A stretch of 64,000 bases of DNA, taken from NCBI RefSeq assembly GCF_000018865.1, contig NC_010175.1, positions 1,674,001-1,738,000 on the forward strand, given 5' to 3'. How positions within the stretch are numbered: the first letter of the stretch is position 1; every line of letters begins with the position of its first letter. This document shows, one piece after another, positions 51,533 through 59,937 of the stretch. The notes beneath the pieces are model-generated. The model made no database searches. It was not told where the DNA came from and was given only the letters and a program-made list of their open reading frames with translations. The DNA comes from Chloroflexus aurantiacus J-10-fl (GTDB lineage: Bacteria > Chloroflexota > Chloroflexia > Chloroflexales > Chloroflexaceae). Position numbers and translations under genes: made by a program.

Positions 51533-53644
51533 ATGCTCGACTATTTACGTACAGTTGCCATTTTGTTCGCCCAACCAATCCGGTTGGTACGTACCTTCAC
51601 GCCTGACACATTGCGGGCTGACTTTCTGGCTGGCTTAACCGTTGGGCTGGTTTTGTTACCGCAATCGCTGGCCTTTGCGATTTTGGGCGGACTGCCGCCA
51701 ATTGTTGGCCTGTATAGTGCGTTGACAGCTACAATTGTTGGTGCGCTGTGGGGATCATCGAGCCATCTCAACAGTGGCCCCACCAACACCGCTGCTATCA
51801 TCACCTTATCGGTGCTGGCGCCGATTATAACTGTCGGCAGTTCCGAATTTGTCACTGCGGCCAGCCTGATTGCCGTCATGGCCGGTATCATCCGACTCGT
51901 GATGGGGATTGCACGGCTGGGCATGCTGGTTAACTTTGTCTCCGATGCGGTGGCCGTTGGCTTCACTGCCGGAGCCGGTATTCTCATTCTCTCGAATCAG
52001 ATTGGCCCACTCTTGCGGATTGATCTTCCGCCAGGTGCCGGTATCCTGACAACCATCACCGAAACGGCGACCCATCTCGATGCTATTCACTTGCCGTCGC
52101 TAGCGATTGGCCTCGCAACGATTATTATCATTCTCCTTGCACCACGCTTCACCCGCAAAGTGCCGGCGGTATTACTCAGTATTACTATCGTATCACCGAT
52201 TGTCTGGTTCCTCGATCTCAAAGCTCAGGGGGTGCGCGTCATGGGACCGGTGCCACCGGGATTACCGCCACTGGCCCAACTCCCCATCTTCGACCTGGAC
52301 TTGATCGGCCATCTTGCGAATGGTGCATTAGCGTTAGCGATTATTGGTCTGGTTGAGGCAGTAGCAATTGCAAGGGCGATTGCCGGCTATAGCGGGCAAC
52401 GCATCGACAGCAACCAGGAATTTGTCGGACAAGGACTGGCCAATATCGTCTCTGGTATCTTTTCCGGTATGCCTTGCTCCGGCTCGTTTAACCGTTCGGC
52501 GCTGGCGTATCAATCGGGTGGGCAGACAGCACTGACCGCGATTGTCTCCGGGATCACAGTATTTTTGGCTACAACGGTGCTGGGGCCATTTCTGGCTGAG
52601 GTACCGCGGGCTGCTTTAGCCGGTGCGCTGGCCGTAACTGCGTGGAGCATGGTTGATCAGCGTGCAATGGCTCGCATCTGGCGTGGATCGCGCGGTGAAG
52701 CGGTGATCATGATCACAACGCTCACGCTTACCCTGACACTACCACTCCAGTTCGCCATTCTTATCGGTGTTCTCATGTCGCTTGGCTACTACCTATTGCG
52801 CACGGCTATGCCGCGTGTGGAAGCAGTGGTACCCGATACTGAATTTCGCCATTGGGAGTCGGCCTACGGACGGCCAATGTGCCCGCAGTTGCTGGTGGTT
52901 GATCTGCAAGGTGATCTCTACTTCGGCGCTGTAAATCACGTGGAAGAACAATTGCTCAACCTGCTCGAACGACAACGGCAGGCGCGCTATATGCTCTTGC
53001 GCATGCACAGTGTCAACCAGTGCGATGTGAGTGGAATCCGTGCGCTGGAAACCATCCGGCGTGTCTTGCGGGTACGCGGTGGTGATCTCTTCTTCGTGCG
53101 GGTACGGGCCAGTGTGATGTATCGTATGCAGATCAGCGGGTTTTATGAACAACTCGGCGCCGAACGCTTCCTCGACGAAGACAAAGCTATCGAATATCTG
53201 TTTTACCGGGTGCTCGACCCGGCGGTCTGCATTTATGAATGTGACCGGCGCGTCTTTCGCGAGTGTCAGGAGCTACCTAAACAACTGCTCCCCAGCCCGG
53301 TCGAGATACCTGTACTCGATGGGAAGCGTCCTGTCCATGTGACGGCGCGCCGATTGTGGGAATTACTCCACACCGACCATCCACCCCTGATCATTGACGT
53401 GCGCGAACCGCGCGAATTTCAGCGCGGCCACATTCCCGGTGCGCGCAACCTTCCGCTCTCACGGTTATTCCACGAACGTGATCAGTTACCACCTGGCCCC
53501 ATCGTGTTGGTCTGTCGGAGTGGTCGGCGCAGTCTGCGCGCAGCCGCCTTACTGGCCGGTCGTAACCCACCACCCCATATTCTCGAAGGGGGCATGCTGG
53601 CCTGGGAAGCGGCGAATCTACTTGAAGCGGTTGAGCAGTTTTGA
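51533..53644 (+). CDS. SulP-family anion transporter with STAS and rhodanese domains
   Basis: About 703 residues. The SulP membrane domain starts FLAGLTVGLVLLPQSLAFAILGGLPPIVGLYSAL and includes NSGPTNTAAIITLSVLAPI. The STAS domain is at about 440-550 (LLVVDLQGDLYFGAVNHVEEQLLN, MHSVNQCDVSGIRALE). A third domain of rhodanese type ends the protein, with PLIIDVREPREFQRGHIPGARNLP and the active Cys loop VLVCRSGRRSLRAAALL near 659. The fusion suggests sulfate or another sulfur anion as substrate, with sulfur transfer or sensing. A GTG three codons upstream is the other possible start; neither has a good ribosome site. Followed by the GlpX-like gene after 18 bases. Confidence 0.9.
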   Translation: MLDYLRTVAILFAQPIRLVRTFTPDTLRADFLAGLTVGLVLLPQSLAFAILGGLPPIVGLYSALTATIVGALWGSSSHLNSGPTNTAAIITLSVLAPIITVGSSEFVTAASLIAVMAGIIRLVMGIARLGMLVNFVSDAVAVGFTAGAGILILSNQIGPLLRIDLPPGAGILTTITETATHLDAIHLPSLAIGLATIIIILLAPRFTRKVPAVLLSITIVSPIVWFLDLKAQGVRVMGPVPPGLPPLAQLPIFDLDLIGHLANGALALAIIGLVEAVAIARAIAGYSGQRIDSNQEFVGQGLANIVSGIFSGMPCSGSFNRSALAYQSGGQTALTAIVSGITVFLATTVLGPFLAEVPRAALAGALAVTAWSMVDQRAMARIWRGSRGEAVIMITTLTLTLTLPLQFAILIGVLMSLGYYLLRTAMPRVEAVVPDTEFRHWESAYGRPMCPQLLVVDLQGDLYFGAVNHVEEQLLNLLERQRQARYMLLRMHSVNQCDVSGIRALETIRRVLRVRGGDLFFVRVRASVMYRMQISGFYEQLGAERFLDEDKAIEYLFYRVLDPAVCIYECDRRVFRECQELPKQLLPSPVEIPVLDGKRPVHVTARRLWELLHTDHPPLIIDVREPREFQRGHIPGARNLPLSRLFHERDQLPPGPIVLVCRSGRRSLRAAALLAGRNPPPHILEGGMLAWEAANLLEAVEQF

Positions 53645-53662
53645 ACAGAGCAGGAAGCATCT

Positions 53663-54643
53663 ATGGATGTACCACTGTCACAGAAACTCGGCCCGAATAC
53701 CGGCCTTGATCTGGTGCGCGCCACCGAAGCGGCTGCCATTGCCGCCGCCCGTTTGATGGGGCGGGGGGAGATTGAGGCTGCCGATCAGGCAGCCGCAACG
53801 GCGATGGCGGCAGCCCTGGCTAATCTGGAGCTGGATGGCCGTTTGGTGATGGGTGAAGAGGTACGGGAAATGACAACAACAGCGTTGGCTGGGGGAATGC
53901 GGATTGGTACCGGCAACGGGCCACCAGCCGACCTGGTCGTCGATCCGGTTGACGGACGGCGGCAACTCGCACAGGGCAGAGCGGGTGCGGTCTCGTTCGC
54001 AGCCGTTACCAATCGGGGGGCATTGTGGGCACCACACCCGGCAGCGTATATGGAAAAGATTATCGTTGGCCCACAGGTAGCGCCATACCTGGTACCGGAG
54101 TGTCTCGATGCACCTGCCGGTTGGACACTGGCCCTGGTGGCACGCGCTACCCGTCGCTCGGTGCGCGATCTGGTGGTCTTTGTGCTTGATCGGCCACGCC
54201 ATGCCCACCTGATCGAAGAGATACGGGCTGCCGGGGCACGGGTGATGCTGGCCGACGACGGCGACATTTACGGCGCACTCCTGGCCACCATTGCCGGTAC
54301 CAACGTTGACATCCTGATGGGGATTGGTGGTGCACCGGAAGGCGTACTGGCCGCCTGTGCCGTCAAATCACTCGGTGGCGCGATGCTGGCCCGTCTGGCA
54401 CCGCAGAGCGAGGCCGAGCGCGAGGCGATTACTCGTGCCGGATTGGACACCAAACGTATCCTGACCTGTGACGATATTGTGAGCAGTAACCAGATTTTCT
54501 TCGTCGCCACCGGCATTACCGATAGTGTTCTGCTGCGCGGTGTGCGTCTGGCCGGCGACCGGGCCGAAACCAATTCACTGATTCTACGCTGCGAAACCCG
54601 GACTCGTCGGATCATCTTCGCCGAGCATTTGTTGACAGGGTGA
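53663..54643 (+). CDS. glpX: GlpX-like class II fructose-1,6-bisphosphatase
   Basis: 326 residues, normal length. Family elements: RATEAAAIAAARLMGRGE, the metal-site Asp region ADQAAATAM, PPADLVVDPVDGRR, AAYMEKIIVGP and GGAPEGVLAACAVKSLGG. It should remove the C1 phosphate of fructose-1,6-bisphosphate in gluconeogenesis. The canonical D-P-[LV]-E-G-T-T motif reads DPVDGRR here, and GEGERDEAP is replaced by MGEEVREMT, so it is a divergent member and activity or substrate may differ. AGGAAG precedes the ATG; it probably shares a transcript with the SulP gene. Confidence 0.8.
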   Translation: MDVPLSQKLGPNTGLDLVRATEAAAIAAARLMGRGEIEAADQAAATAMAAALANLELDGRLVMGEEVREMTTTALAGGMRIGTGNGPPADLVVDPVDGRRQLAQGRAGAVSFAAVTNRGALWAPHPAAYMEKIIVGPQVAPYLVPECLDAPAGWTLALVARATRRSVRDLVVFVLDRPRHAHLIEEIRAAGARVMLADDGDIYGALLATIAGTNVDILMGIGGAPEGVLAACAVKSLGGAMLARLAPQSEAEREAITRAGLDTKRILTCDDIVSSNQIFFVATGITDSVLLRGVRLAGDRAETNSLILRCETRTRRIIFAEHLLTG

Positions 54644-54835
54644 GATGTGCCACAGATAGAAGTCATGACACCCTATCCAACGTCACCCAAACGCCGCACC
54701 TGGGTGATGCGTCGCTGTGCGTAAGAGTTGATCTGCCCGCTGGGAGCACGCGCCTATGGTGCGTCCATATTACACCTGGTACCAGATCAAGCGAGATATC
54801 AAATCTGAAACATACAATGCAGGGCACGCGATTCT

Positions 54836-54864
54836 GTAGGGGCGGGTTCTGAACTCGCCCCTAC
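54836..54864. repeat. REP-like palindrome (GTAGGGGC family)
   Basis: GTAGGGGCGGGTT...CGCCCCTAC followed by a further partial unit GCAACCCGCCCCTAC. Confidence 0.75.
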
Positions 54865-55277
54865 GCAACCCGCCCCTACCCGTCCACCCGCATCATGCAG
54901 GTGACACCCACGGATCATCGCAGGCGGAAGATCACAGTTCACCGCATATCCGGTGTTAGGCAGTGAAACATCGTATCGAGCAAGATTTGATATGACACGT
55001 TATCACAACCGCAGCATTGTACCAGCGCCCCTGCACCACTGACAAGCCAAAAAAGACCTGGCAGTGACGTGCCTGGTGGCACTTCAACACGGGCGTGAAT
55101 ACCGGAACAGTGTATATCGTTGCGCAAGCGTTGGTATATCGTCACGAGGACAGGACCTATCAGTGTATGAAGTAGTGGCGCACAGTCGTGCATCCCAACC
55201 AGTGCAGCAAGCCTTCACCCAAGGTACACATTCACCTGATGCACCCCTCTGCATCCGCATTTCTCGCTTCCCACCCA

Positions 55278-55318
55278 CTACTTCCTACTTCCTACTTCCT
55301 ATTTCCTACTTCCTACTC
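55278..55318. repeat. TTCCTAC heptanucleotide microsatellite
   Basis: About five tandem units of ACTTCCT, one with an A-to-T variant (ATTTCCT). On the plus strand it would read as SYFLLP-like repeats in spurious frames. Confidence 0.85.
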
Positions 55319-55452
55319 CCACACCAGATGCGTGATCGGTCTGAATTTGCTATGATTGAGAAGTATTTGTAAAGTTACGGCACAGTAAATGGTTCAATCA
55401 TTGTTCCCACGCTGCACAACACAAACTGTTGGTATTACTCGTAGAGATACAT

Positions 55453-56703
55453 ATGCACGATACTATCGAACTTGAGATTGAAGGTATTGCCCAGGGTGGC
55501 GATGGCGTAGGCAGGCATGGCGATCTGGTCGTGTTTGTCACCGGAGCACTACCGGGTGAGCGGGTCAGAGCAACCATCACCGAGCGCCACACCCGGTTTC
55601 TGCGGGCTACTGTGTGTGACATTCTGCGCGCCGCTCCAGAGCGAGTTGAACCCCAGATCAAGCCTGGTGATCACGCACCGTGGCAACACATTGCCTATCC
55701 GGCTCAAGTGCGTTACAAAGGGATCATCGTCGCAGACCAGCTACGCAAGTTTCTCCCCGACATCACCATACCGATCCAGCCCGTAATTGCGGCACCGCAT
55801 CCCTGGGGCTATCGCAATAGTGCCCGTCTGCATGTAGACGGAGCGACTCTTGGTTATCACGCAGCCGGGACGAAGACCGTCGTTGATCTGGCAGATGATC
55901 CACTACTTTTACCGGCACTACGGGATACGCTGCGGAGTTTGCGCCGGTTAGCCTTTGCCGGTTTAATCAAAGAGGTTACGCTGCGGGCCAGTGCAACCTA
56001 CGGCTATGCCGCTGCTCGCCTCTCGCCGACGCCAGATGCCGAACGACACGCGCTGTGGCGGCTGGCCACAGCCTGGAAGGCATCAACCCCTGTGCTGGCA
56101 GGAGTCACGCTGGAAGATGAACCATTCGTGGGAACGCCCTTTGTGTACGACGAACTTGCCGGCGTGATCTTTCGGTTGAGTCTGGGCAGCTTCTTCCAGG
56201 TCAATCATGCCCAGGCCGAGCGCATGGTTGCAGTCGTTCGTGACGCACTGGCCCCGCATGGCGGTCGTCTCCTCGACGCCTACAGTGGGGTGGGGAGCTT
56301 TGCCCTGCCACTGGCCAGATGCTACGATGAGGTAATTGCCGTTGAAGCCTATCAACCGGCGGTAGAGGATGGTCGGCAGAGCGCCATTGACAACCAGATT
56401 ACAAATGTGCAATTTATCAACGGCGCTGCCGAGCACACTGTTGCCCATCTCAGCGGACCTTTTCACGCCGTCATTCTCGATCCGCCGCGTCGTGGGTGTC
56501 ATCCGGCCCTCATCGAGGCGATTATCGCTCATGCACCACCCCAAATCGTCTACATTTCGTGTCATCCCGGCCTGATCGGGCGCGATCTCGCTCCACTACT
56601 GGCCGCCGGTTATCAGATCACATTCGTGCAGCCAGTCGATCTCTTTCCACAAACCCCACACATTGAAACAATTATCCATTTACGATCTGTTGTAGGAGAA
56701 TAA
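55453..56703 (+). CDS. TrmA/RlmD-family RNA uracil-5-methyltransferase
   Basis: About 416 residues. An N-terminal TRAM domain (IELEIEGIAQGGDGVGRHGDLVVFV) leads to the SAM-dependent catalytic domain: LGSFFQVNHAQAERMVAVV, LLDAYSGVGSFALPLARCYDEVIAVE, VILDPPRRGCHP and the catalytic Cys in VYISCHPGLIGRDLAPL. It methylates uracil in rRNA or tRNA. The [4Fe-4S] cysteines typical of RlmD (CGGCxxQHxxYxAQ) are absent: the equivalent stretch is DHAPWQHIAYPAQ. The chosen ATG follows GTAGAGA; an upstream start in the same frame adds 8 residues. Confidence 0.9.
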   Translation: MHDTIELEIEGIAQGGDGVGRHGDLVVFVTGALPGERVRATITERHTRFLRATVCDILRAAPERVEPQIKPGDHAPWQHIAYPAQVRYKGIIVADQLRKFLPDITIPIQPVIAAPHPWGYRNSARLHVDGATLGYHAAGTKTVVDLADDPLLLPALRDTLRSLRRLAFAGLIKEVTLRASATYGYAAARLSPTPDAERHALWRLATAWKASTPVLAGVTLEDEPFVGTPFVYDELAGVIFRLSLGSFFQVNHAQAERMVAVVRDALAPHGGRLLDAYSGVGSFALPLARCYDEVIAVEAYQPAVEDGRQSAIDNQITNVQFINGAAEHTVAHLSGPFHAVILDPPRRGCHPALIEAIIAHAPPQIVYISCHPGLIGRDLAPLLAAGYQITFVQPVDLFPQTPHIETIIHLRSVVGE

Positions 56704-56761
56704 GATGGATTATTTTTAGTTTTTGGAATGATTAATCTGTAACCTGCTATCTATGTGATAA

Positions 56762-56788
56762 TTGACAGAAACAATCATGTGTTATAAT
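56762..56788 (+). promoter_or_regulatory. Candidate sigma-70 promoter of the GTPase cassette
   Basis: TTGACA and TATAAT, both perfect consensus, separated by 15 bases (shorter than the usual 17). Confidence 0.55.
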
Positions 56789-56800
56789 ATCTGAAACAAC

Positions 56801-56816
56801 AATTTACATGTAAATT
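56801..56816. promoter_or_regulatory. 16-bp perfect palindrome, candidate operator
   Basis: AATTTACATGTAAATT, an exact palindrome, begins 12 bases after the -10 box and so lies at about the transcription start, a typical repressor position. Confidence 0.5.
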
Positions 56817-57099
56817 TTGCGCTATGCAGCATTTGCAATCAAGCATGCAAAGACATGCCAGACAGAACGCTGTGATCAAGTTTACACGATTTTACCTTTT
56901 ACATATCATTGGCATAGGATCAACATCTTTTATATAACACATAACAACCATTCATTGCTTATACCTGGCGTCACACTGATCATCCACGTCTGCGTACAAA
57001 TCCAGCAATTGATGATCTCTGCACCGCGAATGATAAGCTGTGTTATACTACATATCGGCGTTCAGATGGTTTTCTAATTGTTTTAACTGATCACAAACT

Positions 57100-57618
57100 G
57101 TGAACCGACTCACTGCCAAAATCTGTTTACTGGGAGAATTCTCGGTTGGTAAAACCAGCCTGATCCGTCGCTTTGTCGAAGGTGTCTTCGATGAGCGCTA
57201 TTTGAGTACGCTTGGCGTCAAGATCAACCGGCATACACTGCATATCGATCAAACCGAAATTAACCTCATTATTTGGGACACAGCCGGTGGCGAGAAGTTT
57301 GATCAGGTCGTTCAGAACTATTATCGCGGTGCGGCAGGTGCCATTCTCGTCTGTGATGTAACCCGACCTGAAACGTTATCCGCACTTCACGAATACGCGA
57401 CAGCTTTTCACTCGGCCAGTCCGCATACCCCGTTCGTTATTGCGGCGAATAAGATCGATCTGACCACACAGCGGCGCATTGCCGATGAAGAGATTGCGAC
57501 AGTAGCAACAGCGCTCCAGGCTGATTGGATATTCACCAGTGCTCGCACCGGTGAAGGTGTTAGTGACATATTCCACGCGCTAGGGCGTCGCATCCGGCAA
57601 CGAAGGGGGACGGTATGA
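57100..57618 (+). CDS. Ras/Rab-like small GTPase
   Basis: 172 residues from GTG. G1 is LLGEFSVGKTSL (G12 to K18-T19), switch I Thr in YLSTLGVK, G3 WDTAGGEKF (D60), G4 AANKID, G5 TSARTGEG. It is a compact Ras-superfamily GTPase, closer to eukaryotic Rab/Ras than to MglA or translational GTPases. The residue at the position of Ras Gln61 is Gly64, predicting weak intrinsic hydrolysis and a need for a GAP. There is no prenylation motif. It shares its stop codon region with the next gene (ATGA), so the two are translationally coupled. Confidence 0.9.
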   Translation: MNRLTAKICLLGEFSVGKTSLIRRFVEGVFDERYLSTLGVKINRHTLHIDQTEINLIIWDTAGGEKFDQVVQNYYRGAAGAILVCDVTRPETLSALHEYATAFHSASPHTPFVIAANKIDLTTQRRIADEEIATVATALQADWIFTSARTGEGVSDIFHALGRRIRQRRGTV

Positions 57619-58322
57619 CTGATGAAGTAAACGGGATCAGAACTCCGCAAGAAGAAGCGGAAGAGCTTGAGCGAGTGCGCCAGATCATTCTTGGCTCGAA
57701 TGTTCGCCAGCCACGTCAGGCTGAGGTTGATCGGCTGCGGGAGATCATCTTTGGCCCGCAAATGGAAGAGTATGCCCGCATGTTTAGCGATCTTCGTCGC
57801 CAGCTTGAACACCTCACCGAAGATGTGCGCCAATTGCAAGATCGGTTAGGCGAGGTGGAAAAGAGCGTGCAGCGTCGCTTTGACGCCCTCGAAGTTGAAA
57901 CCCGGCGGCTCAATGATGAGTTGCGGCGTGAAATCGAGCGTCAGCGCGCTCGCGAGTCGCTGTTGCAACAAGTTGTGGCCCAGGCCCGGCAGCACGAAGC
58001 GGCAATTACCGGTCTGGGGGATGGCGTAAGCGAACTGCGTCGCGTGCAGAGTCACCACGATCTTGAAATTCGCTCCGGTCGGGCCGGTCTGGCCGAGACG
58101 CGCGATCTGCTCGAACAGCGTACACAGGCACTACGACGCGAAATTCGCAGTACCGAAGATGCGCTACGGGCTGAGTTGCGGCGGATCGCTGACCGCCTGG
58201 ATAATCAGAAGACTGACCGCAAAGCGCTGGCCAGTATGCTGATTGAAATTGCCACCCGGCTGGAAACCGGAAGTACGGTCGCCGGTTTGCTCGATGGACT
58301 CTCCTCTGCCAAAGATGAATAG
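57615..58322 (+). CDS. Coiled-coil protein of the GTPase cassette
   Basis: 235 residues, no membrane segment. Almost wholly helical: a short N-terminal part (EEAEELERVRQIILGSNVRQ) followed by a long heptad-rich stretch (about 55-215, LRRQLEHLTEDVRQLQDRLG, VQRRFDALEVETRRLNDEL, LRREIRSTEDALRAELRRI). The repeated RQ(A/P)EVDRLREIIFGP-like segment at the start mirrors the N-terminus of the next protein (REIEELRRVLLKPE), so the two may share an interaction motif. Candidate GTPase effector or scaffold; no enzyme motif. Confidence 0.8.
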   Translation: MTDEVNGIRTPQEEAEELERVRQIILGSNVRQPRQAEVDRLREIIFGPQMEEYARMFSDLRRQLEHLTEDVRQLQDRLGEVEKSVQRRFDALEVETRRLNDELRREIERQRARESLLQQVVAQARQHEAAITGLGDGVSELRRVQSHHDLEIRSGRAGLAETRDLLEQRTQALRREIRSTEDALRAELRRIADRLDNQKTDRKALASMLIEIATRLETGSTVAGLLDGLSSAKDE

Positions 58323-58345
58323 GCAGGCTGGTAGTACGAGCGATT

Positions 58346-59722
58346 ATGGCTACCGATCCACAAACGAGTCGCGAGATTGAAGAACTACGACGTGTGCTGT
58401 TGAAGCCGGAGGCGCTGGTTGACCGGATCAGTCCGGTGATTGCTGACATTCTGGCCGAGCAGATTACCACGTCGAAAGATGAGATTGCCCGTGCACTGGC
58501 GCCGGCCATTGGTGAGGCTATCCGTCAGCAAGTCTATAAGGCGCGTGAAGACATTATTGATGCGCTCTACCCGGTGATCGGGGCGATGATCGCCAGGGCG
58601 GCAACCGAAGCAATCCGCGATCTGGCCTCGCAGATCGACACACGCATTCGCACCGGCCCCCTGCTGATGCTCGACCCCGGCTACTGGCAGGCACGCGCCC
58701 AGGGTATTTCTGCCGGTGAGTATGCGCTGCGCAGCCAGTTACCGTTTTCGGTACAGGAAGTCTTTCTCATCCAACGCGATTCCGGCATTTTGATCTGTCA
58801 TCTTGCCGCGCCGGGTATCCCGGCTGCTGATCGCGATCTGGTCAGTGGCATGCTCACCGCTATTCGCGACTTTGCCCGCGATGCACTGGGTGAAGGTGAT
58901 GAGCTTGGCGCCATCAGTTATGAGTCACGTCAGATCGTGATTGCAAGTGGGAGTGCCGCCTACCTGGCAGCGGTGATCACCGGCGTTGAACCGCGAGGCT
59001 TCCGCGAAGAATTACGGCAGACACTGGTAGCCATTCACGAAGGACGTTATGACCGTCTCCGCAATTTTGCCGGTGATGATGAAGCATTGGTTAGCGACAT
59101 CGAAGCCCTGATCCGTGAACGCATATCGCTGGCAACTATTCAGGTTGATCGTAGCCGCCCACAAAATACCTTTATTCAGCGAGCAGTCCTGGTCTTTCTG
59201 CTGTTGATCGCTCTCTCACCCCTCTTTCTTTGTGGCTGGTGGGTGATGAGTGTGGAAGCTCGCATGGCGACTCTCTTTGCACCGACGGCGACGCCAACCG
59301 CAACCGCCATCCCAACGGCGACGCCGACTCCAACCGCAACGCCGACGGCTACCCCAACCGCAACGGCAACGCCGACAGCTACTCCAACCGCAACGGCAAC
59401 GCCAACGGCTACCCCAACCCGTACTCCAACCCCGACGATCACACCCACACCAACCGTGACACCGATTCCATACGATGGTGTGATGACGGGGAACGTGTAT
59501 TTGTACAGCTTCCCAGATGAGGCCAGCGAGCGTAGCCCAATCGTAGCACCGCGAAATGCACCTGTCATTGTATTGGCGCAATATGGCGATTGGTACCAGG
59601 TGCGGGTTGACGTTCGGATCGACCAAGAGTCTGTCCAGCTCATCGGTTGGGTTCCGTCGCGATGGGTAGGATTGGTGCGTCCAATTCCGCCATCGCTTGT
59701 CACTCCTTTCCCTCGCCCCTGA
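58346..59722 (+). CDS. Membrane protein with cytoplasmic sensor domain and extracytoplasmic SH3-like domain
   Basis: 458 residues. The N-terminal half begins REIEELRRVLLKPEALVDRI and contains a domain (about 126-260: YALRSQLPFSVQEVFLIQRDSGILICHLA ... GYSRVVIA-type strands, ESRQIVIASGSAAYLAAVITG) that I associate with the N-terminal part of some cyanobacterial OmpA-like proteins. One transmembrane helix (about 277-295, VLVFLLLIALSPLFLCGWWV) follows, then a Thr/Pro/Ala linker made of imperfect DNA repeats, then a C-terminal SH3b-like domain (GNVYLYSFPDEASERSPIVAPRNAPVIVLAQYGDWYQVRVD...WVPSRWVGL). It sits 23 bases after the coiled-coil gene. Proposed role: links the cytoplasmic GTPase to the envelope. 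Confidence 0.75.
   Translation: MATDPQTSREIEELRRVLLKPEALVDRISPVIADILAEQITTSKDEIARALAPAIGEAIRQQVYKAREDIIDALYPVIGAMIARAATEAIRDLASQIDTRIRTGPLLMLDPGYWQARAQGISAGEYALRSQLPFSVQEVFLIQRDSGILICHLAAPGIPAADRDLVSGMLTAIRDFARDALGEGDELGAISYESRQIVIASGSAAYLAAVITGVEPRGFREELRQTLVAIHEGRYDRLRNFAGDDEALVSDIEALIRERISLATIQVDRSRPQNTFIQRAVLVFLLLIALSPLFLCGWWVMSVEARMATLFAPTATPTATAIPTATPTPTATPTATPTATATPTATPTATATPTATPTRTPTPTITPTPTVTPIPYDGVMTGNVYLYSFPDEASERSPIVAPRNAPVIVLAQYGDWYQVRVDVRIDQESVQLIGWVPSRWVGLVRPIPPSLVTPFPRP
59280..59470 (+). repeat. Low-complexity (ACGCCAACCGCA)-type coding repeat
   Basis: Imperfect 18-27-bp repeats of CCAACCGCAACGGC/ACGCC encode the Pro/Thr/Ala linker. Prone to slippage, so linker length may vary between strains. 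Confidence 0.75.
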
Positions 59723-59937
59723 GTTCAAGATATTTAAGGGTAAGCAGACGAAGGGGATGACAGGTTTAATCATAAACGGGCGGTGGAATCTTCTGGTACC
59801 TGCTGTTCGCTCTGCTCTAACCGGGCATCACGGCAGAACGGTCGCCGTGAACGAGTGTCTGGCCTATCAATTCAGCAGGTGGATGAACCTTTGACCGCTG
59901 GCGACCTGATGCATAACAGCCACAAGCGAGGTAGACG

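Larger units (their letters stand above)
54644..55452. other. Intergenic region with repeats
   Basis: About 800 bases with no supported gene. Contains a REP-like palindrome (54836) and a heptanucleotide microsatellite (55278). The open frames have no protein character. Confidence 0.5.
56704..57099 (+). promoter_or_regulatory. AT-rich leader and promoter region of the Ras-like GTPase cassette
   Basis: About 400 bases, far more AT-rich than its surroundings. It holds a TTGACA/TATAAT pair and a 16-bp palindrome (both listed), leaving an untranslated leader of some 300 bases before the GTG start. No protein or riboswitch is recognised in it. Confidence 0.55.

Noticed and set aside
55200-55372. 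Possible small gene over the TTCCTAC repeat
   Set aside because: The SYFLLP-type translation comes from the microsatellite.
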